A DNA stretch of 64,000 nt from an uncultured Oscillibacter sp. (GCF_900544955.1 NZ_UQXD01000003.1:1-64000); one strand, 5' to 3'; counted from the stretch's first letter, positions 17,343 to 27,228 are shown. The notes: generated from the sequence alone by a model not told the origin. Numbers and translations: made by a program.

Positions 17343-20300
17343 TCAGGATTGCCCTGGCTTGTGATGGATGTATTGCCTCCGGTCCTCACCGCAGCCCGCG
17401 CCGGCCAGGGCGGGATAGTCATAGTCCGCCGCCTTGCCCATGGCCTTGAACCGCCGGTCCGCCATGGGCGCAACGGCCTGCGCCTGGAACCAGTCGTCCA
17501 ACTTTCGATGAATGCCTGTGTAGCGATGGTCCGTGTAGGACCCTGTTTCCATGGCGGGTTCCTGCCAGTTCCAGCTATTTTCATAATAGCGGTAGTAGCC
17601 GTCGATGGTGAGGGTGTCCGGCATCTCCTGATACTCCTCAAAGGATGCGTCCTTCGGGAGGACCAGGCGCTTGTACACCGGGTATCCATAGTTGGCAGAG
17701 CTGACCGTCTCGACCTTGAGATCCACAGAATAGTAGCTCTGCTCCGCGCTGACGTAGCGGTACGCCTCCACGGTGTCTGCCGTCAACGTATCCAGGTCTT
17801 TCAGGCACCAGTATACCACAATGTACCATGCCGCCTTCCCATTGATGGTCAGCCACTCCCGCTGCGCCATCCAGGTGCCGTTTTGCAGCTCCGGGTAGTT
17901 TTTCATGGTCTGGACCACGTTCCAGGTGACGGAGCCGTTGGATTGCAGCACGCCGTTTTTGTCCCACGTGCCCTGTACCCTTTTCGGCTCGCCGTCCACG
18001 TTGGAGTCGATCTGAATGGTGCTGGTCTTTAGGTACTCAATGACGTTTTTGCAGTCGGTGGTGTCGAACTGGGCGTTGACCAGCTTTCCGTTTTGATCGT
18101 AGGCCTCCCCCGGGTTCAGAAGAACGCCCATGCTGGCGCCGCCGGTGGCGGTGCTGAGGCGGTTGACCACCTTGGTGGTCTGGAGCACGTTGTAGAAGGT
18201 GACCATGGCCACCAGGGCGTCCCGGTCCGGATTCTCCGCCTCGTCCTCCCGGGTCATGCCGTCGCCGTACCCCAGGAAGCCGCCGATGCAGTCTCCCGTC
18301 GGGGTCCATTGTTGCTGTACGGTCACATTCCCCACGGAGTAGCAGGAGAGGATGGTGCCCGCCTGCGAGCGGCCCGCAAACCCTCCGGCATAGGCACCCG
18401 GCCCGGCCACGTCCACCGCTCCGGAGGCGTAGCAGGACACGATCAGGGGGATGGTGCCCGCCGTGTCCCGGGAGGTCCTTCCGGCAAAGCCGCCGGTATT
18501 GCCCACGGCGCCACCGCTCACCGGTCCGGAGGCGTAGCACTCCTCCACCCGGCAGGCCACCGCCGTACCGGCGAAGCCGCCGGTGTCGCCGCCCGTTCCG
18601 CTCACCGGAATGGCGGCAAAGCAGTGGGTCACCACCGAGCCGCTGCCCTCCACCCGGCCCACGAAGCCGCCGGTGCTGCCGGACCCGCCGGACACCTGCG
18701 CCGCGCCGCCGGAGGTGCGCACGTCGCACGCCGTCAGCTCGCCGCCGTCCACCCGGCCCGCCAGACCGCCCACGTCCCCGCTGCCGGACACCTGGGGGGC
18801 CCGCACCGAGACGTCGGAGAGGATGCCGCCCACGTGGCCGGCAAAGCCGCCCGCCGCGCCGCCGCTGCCGTTGACAACGGCGCCGTCCAGGGTGAGCCCG
18901 CCGCCCCGCAGGACGGTGTTGGCCCCCGTGCGGCCGATGAAGCCGCCCAGGACCGCCTGGTTTTGACACGTCATGGAGAGCCCCGTCCAGTTTCCGCCGC
19001 CCAGGGTGAGCACCAGCTTGCTGTTGTCCGCCACGCCGTCGCTGCCGGTGAGGCTGCCGAGGTAGCCCCCCAGGTCGGCGTTGACGGCGTTTTCGTACGC
19101 CAGCTTGCAGCCGGACACCTTCTGCACCGCCTGGTCCAGCGCCAGGGCGCGGCCGCTCTTCACCCGGCCCAGCAGCAATCCGTAGGCGCTCTCCGCCCCG
19201 GAGGCGCTCGCCGCCGTCAGGGTGCAGTCGTGCAGGGTCACCCCGCCGATCTCCGGCGCCTGTCCGGCCCGGGCGACATAGAGGTTGCCCAGGAAAGCCG
19301 CGCCGCCGTGACGGGCGCCGCCGTCGCTGGTGTTGTGCAGGGTCCCCACCGTCACCTGGGCGTTCTCCACCGTGATGCTGCGCAGGGAGACGCCCTCCGT
19401 CTTCTGGCTGACACAGGCCCCGGCAAAGCCGCCGGTGCCGAAGCCCACCTCCCGGTTGTTGTTGTTCATGGCCACCTGGATGCTCCCGGTGCTGACGGTG
19501 GTGCCGCCCCTGGCGGTGATGTTCTCCAGGGAGAGGCTCTTCTCATTGTTGAGCTGTCCGATGACGCCGCCCACCAGCCGTCCGCCGGTGACCTTGGCGG
19601 AGATCACGGTCAGGTCCGTGACGGTGCCGCCGCCCATCCGGCCAATGGCGCCGCCCACCAGGTTGTTGCCGGTGACCGTCGGGGACTCCACCGTCACATG
19701 CTGCACCGTGCCGCTCTCCAGGCTGCCGATCAGGCCGCCCACCCGGGCGGCGCCGCTGTTGTTCTGGTTGTTGTCCGCCGGAGCCGCCGTCACATGCCGC
19801 ACCGTCAGGTCCTTGATGGTCCCGCCGTTCACCCGGCCAAACACGCCCATGTGACCGCTGGCGTCCACCGTGTAGGTCTTTCCCGCCAGGTCCAGGACGA
19901 AGCCCTGTCCGTCATAGACGGCCTGGAAGGCGATGGTGTCGTTGCCGATGCGGTAGGGGTCGCTGCGGTATGCGGCGTTGGCCTGACTGGTGAGGTCGAG
20001 GCCGAAATACATCTTTGTGTACGGATTGTTGGTGCCCATGATCAGGCTCCGCTCCTGGCAGTAAGTGAGATTGCTCTTCCAGTAGGCGGTTCTGCGGGAG
20101 AGGGCGGCAAAGTGCCGCTCCGTGCGGAGATAGGCGGTGATGCCGCGGGACGTGTCCACCGGCCGGTTCACGCCCACCGCCGACTTGGCGAAGTGGGGAT
20201 TGTACCAGAAGGTGCGCTCCCCGCCGCTGCCGTCGGCAACCCGCAGGCTCTGGTAGAAATCGGGGGCGGCGTCACTGGTCACCACCACGTTGGCCCGCAG

Positions 20301-23300
20301 AAACAGGGGGCGGTACAACTGTTTGCCAACCTCCACCAGGGCGCTCTTCCCGTTGGAGTCCACCAGTTTTTCCTCGCCGTAGTACAGGTCCTCAGAAAAG
20401 CCGTCCACGCCGGTCACCGCCGCCTTGCTGTCCGTAACCGTGGACCAGCTCAGCGTAATGGACTCCTCCAGGTCCTTGAGGGGGATGCCGCCGGAGGTGT
20501 TGCCCTTGTCGTCTTTCCGGAACAGCAGCACATACCCGTCCTGAACGACGGTCCCGTTGTTCGACAGGGTATTCAGCCCCGTCTGATTCAGGTTTGCCAT
20601 CCGGTCGCTGTACAGCCCCAGCGTATAGCCGCCGCCTCCGGTTTTATACACCTCGTAGTAGGCCAGCTCCACGTTGGACAGGTCCTTGGTGGGCCAGTCG
20701 CCGTAGTGGTCCAGGGCCGTGAGCAGGGGGAAGGGATAGCGCTTTCCCTGCAAGTCCTCCCGGTCCGGGTGGGAGCGGGCCGCCGTGGCCGCGGTCCAGC
20801 CGCTGCCAAACCCGTCCGCAGCCATCTGGGCCAGCTGGTCGTAGGTACGGGATTGCCCCGCTCCTCCGGACAGCCCCTTCTGCTCCAGATAGAAGCAGTT
20901 GGTGACGCTGTTGACCGCCGCCGGGGCAAAGCCGTAGCAGGTCTGTCCGGCGATGGAGGACAGGGCGGCGTAGCAGTTGGAGGCCGCGGCCGCGCCGTAG
21001 TCCCACCGCTCCAGCAGGAATCCGGCGGCCTTCTCCTGGGCCGCGATGTCCAGCAGCGCGTAGCAGTTGGCAATGGTGCCGCCGTTTTTCACCGCGAAGC
21101 CCGCCGCGTCCCGGCCCCGGACGGCGGCGTTGGAGTAGGAGCTTTCGATCCGCCCGTCCGCCGTGTTGGTGCCCACAAAGCCCGCCGCCTGCCCGCCTTT
21201 GGCGGTGATGGCGGAGCTGGAGACGATGGTGGTCTTGATGGTCCCCTCATTGGTATTGGCCAGAATGCCGCAGGGTCCAACGCCGCTGAGCGTCAGCTCC
21301 GCGTTTTGGATATGGAGGTTTTCCAGGACGAAGTTTTTCCCCACCTTGTCGAAGAGGGGCTGGGTCAGGCCGGTGATCCGGTTGTGGCCGCCGTCAATGG
21401 TGTAATAGGCCCACTCCAGCGGCGCAATGGCGGTCCACCCGGTCATGGCGATGTCGTGGGTCTGCTTCCAATAAGTACTGCCCTCGCCGGACGTCGTCTG
21501 CTCGGTCAATTTGGCCATCTGCGCCTGGGTGCGGAGCTGCAGCGGCCACTGAGCGGTCCCCAGCACCGCCCGCTTCTCCAGCGTCGTCAGGGCGGCGCCA
21601 AAGTGTGGATTCACGTAGTAGAATACCGGGTCCAGACACTCGCTGCCGCCGTAGGACAGGGGCGTTCCCTTTCCAAAGGCCAGCGCTCCGCCCCGGTGGG
21701 TGTTCAGGTTCCCGCTCATCCCCTGGAGCGCGGCGGCTGTAAAGGGATAGAGATAGCCGACGCCCTCCACCTCCCGCGCCGTGGTCTCAAAGGCGTTCGG
21801 GTAGTGGTTGTTGTTGGTATTGAGCTGGTCCTCCCGGGGGCCGGCCAGATACTGGGTGATGTCCACCGGCTCGGCAAAGAGGGCGCCGTAGCCGGTCTCC
21901 ACAATGGTAAAGGCGTTCCCTTTGAGGGTGGAGTGCCCCTGGGCGTCGAAGTACCCGTAGGACTCCGCCCCCCCGCTGCTCCGATACCTCTCAAAATACA
22001 CCACGCCCAGGGCGGACTCCTGCTGCTCCTCCGGCCAGTCGCCGTAGTGGTGCAGGCCCGCCCGCCGCGGGAAGGGATAGGGAGTCCCCGGTTCCAGGCC
22101 ATAGGGCGTGGTGTCTTCGGAGGTGGCCGCCTTCCAGCCGTCCCCCGGGAAAGATACCTTCACCAGATCGGAATAGCTTCGGTTGATGCCCACCCCCTGC
22201 CCCGCGGCATCAGCGAGGTAGTACCCATTGGTCACCGTACCGCCGTCGGAAAAGCCGTAGGCATCCTTCACCCCGTCGGCGAGGACGGCAGCGGTGTAGC
22301 AATCGGCGTACGTGGCGCTGCCGGAGAGCGTGCAGGCAAAGCCCGCCACCATTTTACTTCCGGAGAGTTCCCCGGCAAGATTCCCGCCCAGATACCCGGC
22401 GGCATAGCTGTTGGATACCGACGCGTTCTTCCCCGCTGTGCCGATCAGTCCGCCGGTCGTCTGGATTCCCGTCGCGCCGCCGCTCCAGCTCTCTCCGCCG
22501 GCCCTGGTGTTCCGGTAACCGCTGTCGGCGTAGCAGCCGGAGACGGAGCTGCCGTCCAGAACGCCCACCAGCCCGCCGGCGGTGGCGCCCTTCACCAGGA
22601 GCAGGCTGGCGGAGCTGGCGGAAATTTCACTGTTATCCAGGGCCATGCCCACCAGGCCGCCCACGGCGCCCGAGGCATCCACACAGTATTGGCCCAGCGG
22701 ATCGATCCGGGGGTCTTTCAGCGCATCAGGCCGGACATACGCCTGGCAGTTTTTCACGGTGGTATCGAAAATCTGTCCCGCCAGAGCCCCGGCGGTGGTG
22801 GCGCCGCTTCTCTCCTTCACAGACACATTTGCCAGGCGGATATTCTCCAGGGTGCCGCCCGCCACGGTCCCGAACAGCCCCAGGTTCTTCGCGTCACCCT
22901 CTTGTCGAACGGGCAGGTTGACGATCTCGTTGCCCGCGCCGTCATAGTGGTTCAGGCTGCCGTTCTCAATGGGCCGGAAGGTCCAGGACGCCGCCTCCCC
23001 GGTCCAGGCATCGCCGTCCGTCTCCCCCCAGGTGATGTCCTTCGCCTGGAGGACTTTGGGGATGTTGGACATGATGCCGGATGTGACGCCGGAAAATTTG
23101 GTATCCAGGTTTTGCAGATGGCGGCTATACGCCACCTGCATAGCCTCTATCTCCCCCTCTTCCGTGTACAACCACCCGGCGTACAAGCTGTTGTCCTGCC
23201 TCACCGCCAACGCGGGAAGTTTTCCCTCCTCGGTGGCCTCCACCGTCACTTTCAAATCGGCGCCGGGGGTGAACCCTTTGCACAGGTCCCGGAACTGCTG

Positions 23301-24077
23301 GCCGCTCTCCATGCTGTCCAGCAAAATATGGTAATAATCCCCAGAAATGCCCGGATCACCCGTCTGAAAGGAAAACACCTGCTGACTGTCGCCCCCTATC
23401 TCCTCCAGGGTTACCTGATAGGAGACGGCGGTCCCGAAATACTCACCCAACCCAATTTCAATGTACAATTTGTCCTTGTTGACGATCTCAAATTTGGGCA
23501 CCTCGGTCTGCCCCAGGGCCTCCCGGTCCACGTGGGAGCCGCCGTAGTAGCCGATCAGGGGCCGGAAGTTCCCCCGCGCCTCCCGGTCCAGGCGCAGGCC
23601 GGGGGCGGTCTGATAATCCCCGTCGTAAAACGACTCCTCGGCGTAAAACACCCCGTACACCATGGCCGTGGTCTTGTCGTATTCGATCACATAGTACCCA
23701 CTCCGCACCGCGTCGTCGATGGACCCCAGGGGCAGCAGCAGTTCGGCGGTCGTGTCATTCTTCTCCACATAGACGTAATCGCCCTTTTTCCACTCCGGCC
23801 CCTCCGGAAAGTCCTCCGGCTGCCCCGGCATCTCCGTGCCCTCGGCATTGAGCCGGTCCAGCTCCCCGCTGGCTCGCAGGCCGATCATCCGGTTCTGCGC
23901 CACGGCGAAAATCTCCCGGGCGCAGGCGTCCAGCTCCGTGAGCTTCAGCCGGTTGCGGATGGTCACCACGCTGGGGATAGCCACGGCCATCAAAATCATC
24001 AAAATGGCCAGCGCCAGCAGCAGCTCCGCCACGGTGAAGCCGGCGCGTCTCCGCCCGGCTGCCCTTTGATTCGCCAT
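17343..24077 (-). CDS. Giant pseudopilin with GLUG-type repeats (2244 aa)
   Basis: The N-terminus is a textbook prepilin: MANQRAAGRRRAG, cleavage, then FTVAELLLALAILMILMAVAIPSVV with Glu at +5 and a pilin alpha-helix to about residue 60. Behind it are more than 2100 residues. Blocks of GLUG-like motifs (GGLVGxxxx.., AGGFVG.., GGFAGR..) lie around residues 410-600, 940-1090 and 1440-1910, alternating with unmatched modules. The last 300 residues contain no GLUG motifs. GLUG repeats are known from surface adhesins and peptidase-linked proteins. I infer a pilus-tip or pilus-borne adhesin secreted by the pilus machine. It is first in the minor-pilin operon, with AAGGGGG 7 nt before the ATG. Confidence 0.9.
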   Translation of the reverse strand: MANQRAAGRRRAGFTVAELLLALAILMILMAVAIPSVVTIRNRLKLTELDACAREIFAVAQNRMIGLRASGELDRLNAEGTEMPGQPEDFPEGPEWKKGDYVYVEKNDTTAELLLPLGSIDDAVRSGYYVIEYDKTTAMVYGVFYAEESFYDGDYQTAPGLRLDREARGNFRPLIGYYGGSHVDREALGQTEVPKFEIVNKDKLYIEIGLGEYFGTAVSYQVTLEEIGGDSQQVFSFQTGDPGISGDYYHILLDSMESGQQFRDLCKGFTPGADLKVTVEATEEGKLPALAVRQDNSLYAGWLYTEEGEIEAMQVAYSRHLQNLDTKFSGVTSGIMSNIPKVLQAKDITWGETDGDAWTGEAASWTFRPIENGSLNHYDGAGNEIVNLPVRQEGDAKNLGLFGTVAGGTLENIRLANVSVKERSGATTAGALAGQIFDTTVKNCQAYVRPDALKDPRIDPLGQYCVDASGAVGGLVGMALDNSEISASSASLLLVKGATAGGLVGVLDGSSVSGCYADSGYRNTRAGGESWSGGATGIQTTGGLIGTAGKNASVSNSYAAGYLGGNLAGELSGSKMVAGFACTLSGSATYADCYTAAVLADGVKDAYGFSDGGTVTNGYYLADAAGQGVGINRSYSDLVKVSFPGDGWKAATSEDTTPYGLEPGTPYPFPRRAGLHHYGDWPEEQQESALGVVYFERYRSSGGAESYGYFDAQGHSTLKGNAFTIVETGYGALFAEPVDITQYLAGPREDQLNTNNNHYPNAFETTAREVEGVGYLYPFTAAALQGMSGNLNTHRGGALAFGKGTPLSYGGSECLDPVFYYVNPHFGAALTTLEKRAVLGTAQWPLQLRTQAQMAKLTEQTTSGEGSTYWKQTHDIAMTGWTAIAPLEWAYYTIDGGHNRITGLTQPLFDKVGKNFVLENLHIQNAELTLSGVGPCGILANTNEGTIKTTIVSSSAITAKGGQAAGFVGTNTADGRIESSYSNAAVRGRDAAGFAVKNGGTIANCYALLDIAAQEKAAGFLLERWDYGAAAASNCYAALSSIAGQTCYGFAPAAVNSVTNCFYLEQKGLSGGAGQSRTYDQLAQMAADGFGSGWTAATAARSHPDREDLQGKRYPFPLLTALDHYGDWPTKDLSNVELAYYEVYKTGGGGYTLGLYSDRMANLNQTGLNTLSNNGTVVQDGYVLLFRKDDKGNTSGGIPLKDLEESITLSWSTVTDSKAAVTGVDGFSEDLYYGEEKLVDSNGKSALVEVGKQLYRPLFLRANVVVTSDAAPDFYQSLRVADGSGGERTFWYNPHFAKSAVGVNRPVDTSRGITAYLRTERHFAALSRRTAYWKSNLTYCQERSLIMGTNNPYTKMYFGLDLTSQANAAYRSDPYRIGNDTIAFQAVYDGQGFVLDLAGKTYTVDASGHMGVFGRVNGGTIKDLTVRHVTAAPADNNQNNSGAARVGGLIGSLESGTVQHVTVESPTVTGNNLVGGAIGRMGGGTVTDLTVISAKVTGGRLVGGVIGQLNNEKSLSLENITARGGTTVSTGSIQVAMNNNNREVGFGTGGFAGACVSQKTEGVSLRSITVENAQVTVGTLHNTSDGGARHGGAAFLGNLYVARAGQAPEIGGVTLHDCTLTAASASGAESAYGLLLGRVKSGRALALDQAVQKVSGCKLAYENAVNADLGGYLGSLTGSDGVADNSKLVLTLGGGNWTGLSMTCQNQAVLGGFIGRTGANTVLRGGGLTLDGAVVNGSGGAAGGFAGHVGGILSDVSVRAPQVSGSGDVGGLAGRVDGGELTACDVRTSGGAAQVSGGSGSTGGFVGRVEGSGSVVTHCFAAIPVSGTGGDTGGFAGTAVACRVEECYASGPVSGGAVGNTGGFAGRTSRDTAGTIPLIVSCYASGAVDVAGPGAYAGGFAGRSQAGTILSCYSVGNVTVQQQWTPTGDCIGGFLGYGDGMTREDEAENPDRDALVAMVTFYNVLQTTKVVNRLSTATGGASMGVLLNPGEAYDQNGKLVNAQFDTTDCKNVIEYLKTSTIQIDSNVDGEPKRVQGTWDKNGVLQSNGSVTWNVVQTMKNYPELQNGTWMAQREWLTINGKAAWYIVVYWCLKDLDTLTADTVEAYRYVSAEQSYYSVDLKVETVSSANYGYPVYKRLVLPKDASFEEYQEMPDTLTIDGYYRYYENSWNWQEPAMETGSYTDHRYTGIHRKLDDWFQAQAVAPMADRRFKAMGKAADYDYPALAGAGCGEDRRQYIHHKPGQS

Positions 24078-24142
24078 GCCGCATCCCCCTTTCAGCAGGT
24101 CCGGCGGCGGCAGTCGCCCGCCCCGCAGTTCCCATTTGTCTC

Positions 24143-24170
24143 ATGATAACACAACGGGTCAAAATTGCAA
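24143..24170 (-). promoter_or_regulatory. Promoter for the minor-pilin operon
   Basis: Minus-strand TTGCAA (24165-24170), 16-bp spacer, TATCAT (plus ATGATA at 24143-24148), about 66 bp upstream of the giant pseudopilin start. Confidence 0.55.
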
Positions 24171-24223
24171 TTATTTTTGTCGCGCCCCTCCGCGCTCCGT
24201 CCGCCGCTTCGACGGATTTTTCG

Positions 24224-24241
24224 ACGTAATTCACATTACGT
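24224..24241. promoter_or_regulatory. Inverted repeat between the two pilus promoters
   Basis: ACGTAAT-tcac-ATTACGT, a perfect 7-bp inverted repeat ending one base before the -35 of the pilB operon. It sits between the divergent promoters in the 308-bp gap (24078-24385), so it is a good candidate operator for a pilus regulator. No other gene is visible in the gap. Confidence 0.55.
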
Positions 24242-24242
24242 A

Positions 24243-24272
24243 TTGCATTTCCGCTCTGAAAGCGCGTATAAT
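24243..24272 (+). promoter_or_regulatory. Promoter for the pilB-to-pilO operon
   Basis: TTGCAT (24243-24248), 18-bp spacer, TATAAT (24267-24272), about 114 bp before the pilB ATG. Confidence 0.6.
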
Positions 24273-24385
24273 ACAGATGATCGCTGGATATGGCCGCAAA
24301 TTGCCTTCCAGATCATACCATTTTGCAACGTTCCGTCCCCACCACACCGCCCGGCCCCGCCCGGCGCAGAAAGGGTTTGATATCC

Positions 24386-26077
24386 ATGACCTACAAGCGT
24401 CTGGGCGACCTGCTGCTGAACATCGGCCTCATCAGCCAGGAGCAGCTGGAGCAGGCGCTGTCGATCCAGCGCACCACCAAAAAACGCCTGGGCACCGTCC
24501 TGGTGGACAGCGGCTTTATCACCGAGCAGCAGCTCATTGAGGCGCTGGAGCTTCAGCTGGGCATCGAGTTCATCGACCTGAGCAAGGCCGTCATCCCCAC
24601 GGACATGGCCCAGCTCCTGTCCAAGAACATCGCCAAAAAATACAACGTGGTTCCCGTCCGGTCGGAGCGGGACACCCTGTACCTGGCCATGAGCGACCCG
24701 CTGAACTTCATGGCCATCGAGGAGGTCAAAACCGCCACCCGGAAAAAGGTGGTGCCCATGATCGCCACCGCCGAGGCCGTGGACCGGGCCATCATCACCC
24801 TGTACGGCAACGAGGGCGCCGCCCGGGCCATCGAGGAGATGCGCCGGGAGGCCCGCCCCACGGGGGACAGCGTGTCCGTGTACGCCACCACCGCGGTGGA
24901 CGAGGACGTGCAGTCCGCCCCCACCGTCCGGCTGGTCAACTCCATCATCGGGCGGGCCGTGGCCGAACAGGCCAGCGACATCCACCTGGAGCCCCACGAG
25001 GACGAGCTGCGGGTCCGGATGCGCATCGACGGCATGATGCGCAACGTCCTCACCGTGCCCAAGGACTTGCAGGCCTCCGTGATCTCCCGGCTGAAGGTCA
25101 TGGGCGGCATGGACATTGCCGAGCGCAAGGTCCCCCAGGACGGCCGGGCCAACGTCCAGGTCAAGCACACCGACGTGGACCTGCGGATGTCCACCCTGCC
25201 CACCATCCACGGGGAGAAGCTGGTCATCCGCCTGCTGGATAAAAATGCCCAGCTGCTGGACAAGAAGGCCATCGGCCTCACCGGCGGCGATTTGGAGAAG
25301 TACGAGGCCCTGGTCCACACCCAGTCCGGGGTGGTGCTGATCGTGGGCCCCACCGGCTCGGGCAAGTCCTCCACCATGTACACCATGCTGCGGGAGCTGA
25401 ACACCGAGCAGGTCAACCTGGTCACGCTGGAGGACCCGGTGGAATACCACCTGGACGGCATCAACCAGGTACAGATCAACGAAAAGACGGGCATGACCTT
25501 CTCCGGCGGCCTGCGGGCCATCCTGCGCCAGGACCCGGACATCATCGGCGTGGGCGAAATCCGGGACGGCGAGACCGCCTCCATCGCCATGCGGGCCGCC
25601 ATCACCGGCCACCTGGTGCTCTCCACCATACATACCAGCAGCGCCGCCGCCGCGGTGGACCGGCTGCTGGACATCGGCGTGGAGCCGTATCTGATCGCCG
25701 CCGCCCTGCGGGGCATCATCTCCCAGCGGCTGGTGCGGCGCATCTGCCCCCACTGCCGCCAGGAGTACACCCCCGGCCCCGGGGAGCTGGAGGAGCTGGG
25801 CCTGGACCATGCCGCCGGCCAGACGTTCTACCGGGGCGCGGGCTGCCCCTCCTGCTTCCACACCGGCTACCGGGGGCGCACCGGCGTATTTGAAATCCTG
25901 ACCATGGACCGCCAGCTCCGCCGGGCCATCACCGGGGGCGCGGACCGCGACCTTCTCCAGCAGCTGCTGGGGAAGGCCAACTTTGTCTCCCTGGCCGACA
26001 ACTGCCGCCGGCTGGTGCTGGAGGGCGTCACCACACTGGAGGAGGCCCGCCGCGCCATCAACTCGGCGGACCTTTAG
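24386..26077 (+). CDS. pilB: Type IV pilus extension ATPase PilB
   Basis: Hexameric GspE/PilB ATPase that powers pilus polymerisation at the inner face of the membrane. 563 residues: an N-terminal MshEN-type domain (RLGDLLLNIGLISQEQLEQAL), then the ATPase with Walker A GPTGSGKSS near 321, the Asp box, Walker B DPDIIGVGEIRDGE, the His box HTSSAAAAVDRLLD, and the zinc tetracysteine CPHC (about 453) with CPSC (about 488). The start at 24386 (MTYKRLG) is used because the upstream extension is Pro/Arg-rich and atypical. pilT follows after 11 nt. Confidence 0.95.
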   Translation: MTYKRLGDLLLNIGLISQEQLEQALSIQRTTKKRLGTVLVDSGFITEQQLIEALELQLGIEFIDLSKAVIPTDMAQLLSKNIAKKYNVVPVRSERDTLYLAMSDPLNFMAIEEVKTATRKKVVPMIATAEAVDRAIITLYGNEGAARAIEEMRREARPTGDSVSVYATTAVDEDVQSAPTVRLVNSIIGRAVAEQASDIHLEPHEDELRVRMRIDGMMRNVLTVPKDLQASVISRLKVMGGMDIAERKVPQDGRANVQVKHTDVDLRMSTLPTIHGEKLVIRLLDKNAQLLDKKAIGLTGGDLEKYEALVHTQSGVVLIVGPTGSGKSSTMYTMLRELNTEQVNLVTLEDPVEYHLDGINQVQINEKTGMTFSGGLRAILRQDPDIIGVGEIRDGETASIAMRAAITGHLVLSTIHTSSAAAAVDRLLDIGVEPYLIAAALRGIISQRLVRRICPHCRQEYTPGPGELEELGLDHAAGQTFYRGAGCPSCFHTGYRGRTGVFEILTMDRQLRRAITGGADRDLLQQLLGKANFVSLADNCRRLVLEGVTTLEEARRAINSADL

Positions 26078-26088
26078 GAGGGACTTCC

Positions 26089-27132
26089 ATGATTGCAGAA
26101 TTGATCGCCCGGGCCGCGGAGCTGGGGGCGTCCGACCTCCATCTGGTGTGCGGCCTGCCCCCGATGGTGCGGTGCAGCGGCGCCCTCCTCCCGCTGGAGG
26201 GCGCCGCCCCCCTGTCCGGCGAGGAGTGCCTCCGCCTGGGCGGCGAGCTGGCCGAGGGGCGGGAGCTGCCCGCCCGGGGCGAGCTGGACCTGTCCCGCAC
26301 CCTCTCCGGCGTCCGGGTGCGCGTCAACCTCTACCGCGCCCAGGGCCACCTGTCCGCCGCCGTGCGGCTGCTCAGCGACCAAATCCCCCCGCTGGCCACC
26401 CTGGGCCTGCCCCCCGCCGCGCTGGAGCTCACCTCCCTGCGCCGGGGCATCCTCCTGGTCACCGGGGAAACCGGCTCCGGCAAGTCCACCACCCTGGCCT
26501 CCATGCTGGACGAGATCAACCGCACCCGGGCGGGCCACCTGATTACCCTGGAGGACCCCATTGAGTACCTCCACACCCCCCGCCGCTGCGTCATCAACCA
26601 GCGGGAGATCGGCCGGGACACGGAGAGCTACGCCGTGGGCCTGCGGGCCGCCCTGCGGGAGGACCCGGACATTCTGCTCATCGGCGAGATGCGGGACCTG
26701 GACACCATCGAAACCGCCCTCACGGCGGCGGAGACGGGCCATCTGGTCCTGGCCACGCTGCACACCAACTCCGCCGCCGACTCCATCGACCGCATGGTGT
26801 CCGTCTTTCCCGAGGGGCGCCAGCAGCAGATTCGGATGCAGTTGTCCATGACGCTGCGGGCGGTGCTCAGCCAACAGCTCCTCCCCCGGGCGGACGGCCA
26901 GGGGCGGGTGCTGGCCTGCGAACTGATGATGGTCAACGCCGCCATCCGCAATCTCATCCGGGAGGGCAAGACCCCCCAGATCGCCAACGCGGTGGCCACC
27001 TCCGCCAAGGACGGCTCCATCACCATGGACAACGCCCTGATCCGGCTGGTGCAGTCCCGCGCCATCTCCGCCGCCGCGGCCCGGGAGGCCGCCTGGGACC
27101 CGGAGTATGTGAAGCGCGCCTGCCCCTTCTGA
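26089..27132 (+). CDS. pilT: Type IV pilus retraction ATPase PilT
   Basis: Drives pilus depolymerisation (twitching, DNA uptake). 347 residues, the usual PilT size. ASDLHLVCGLPPMVR at the N-terminus, Walker A GETGSGKSTT near 126, Walker B DPDILLIGEMRDLDT, HTNSAADSIDRMVSVFP, and the PilT hallmark AIRNLIREGKTPQI near 284. It lacks the PilB zinc motif, which separates it from a second extension ATPase. GGAGG precedes the ATG. Confidence 0.95.
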   Translation: MIAELIARAAELGASDLHLVCGLPPMVRCSGALLPLEGAAPLSGEECLRLGGELAEGRELPARGELDLSRTLSGVRVRVNLYRAQGHLSAAVRLLSDQIPPLATLGLPPAALELTSLRRGILLVTGETGSGKSTTLASMLDEINRTRAGHLITLEDPIEYLHTPRRCVINQREIGRDTESYAVGLRAALREDPDILLIGEMRDLDTIETALTAAETGHLVLATLHTNSAADSIDRMVSVFPEGRQQQIRMQLSMTLRAVLSQQLLPRADGQGRVLACELMMVNAAIRNLIREGKTPQIANAVATSAKDGSITMDNALIRLVQSRAISAAAAREAAWDPEYVKRACPF

Positions 27133-27157
27133 CGGCTCTGAGGCGGCAGGCCTCATT

Positions 27158-27201
27158 CGGATGCCCGCACGGGCATCCGCTTTTCCCCTGGGGAAAAGCG
27201 G
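27158..27201 (+). other. Two overlapping perfect hairpins between pilT and pilC
   Basis: Hairpin 1: arms 27158-27167 and 27170-27179 region (CGGATGCCCG with its complement). Hairpin 2: 12-bp arms 27177-27188 and 27190-27201. They share CCG at 27177-27179 and so compete. No T-run follows. Probably an mRNA processing or stability element that separates ATPase from downstream expression. Confidence 0.6.
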
Positions 27202-27228
27202 AATTTCACAGGAAAGGGGCTGCTTCCC

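Noticed and set aside
18093..24146. 2017-codon open frame antisense to the giant pseudopilin
   Set aside because: Same codon-bias artefact; the sense strand has a prepilin signal and ordered repeats.
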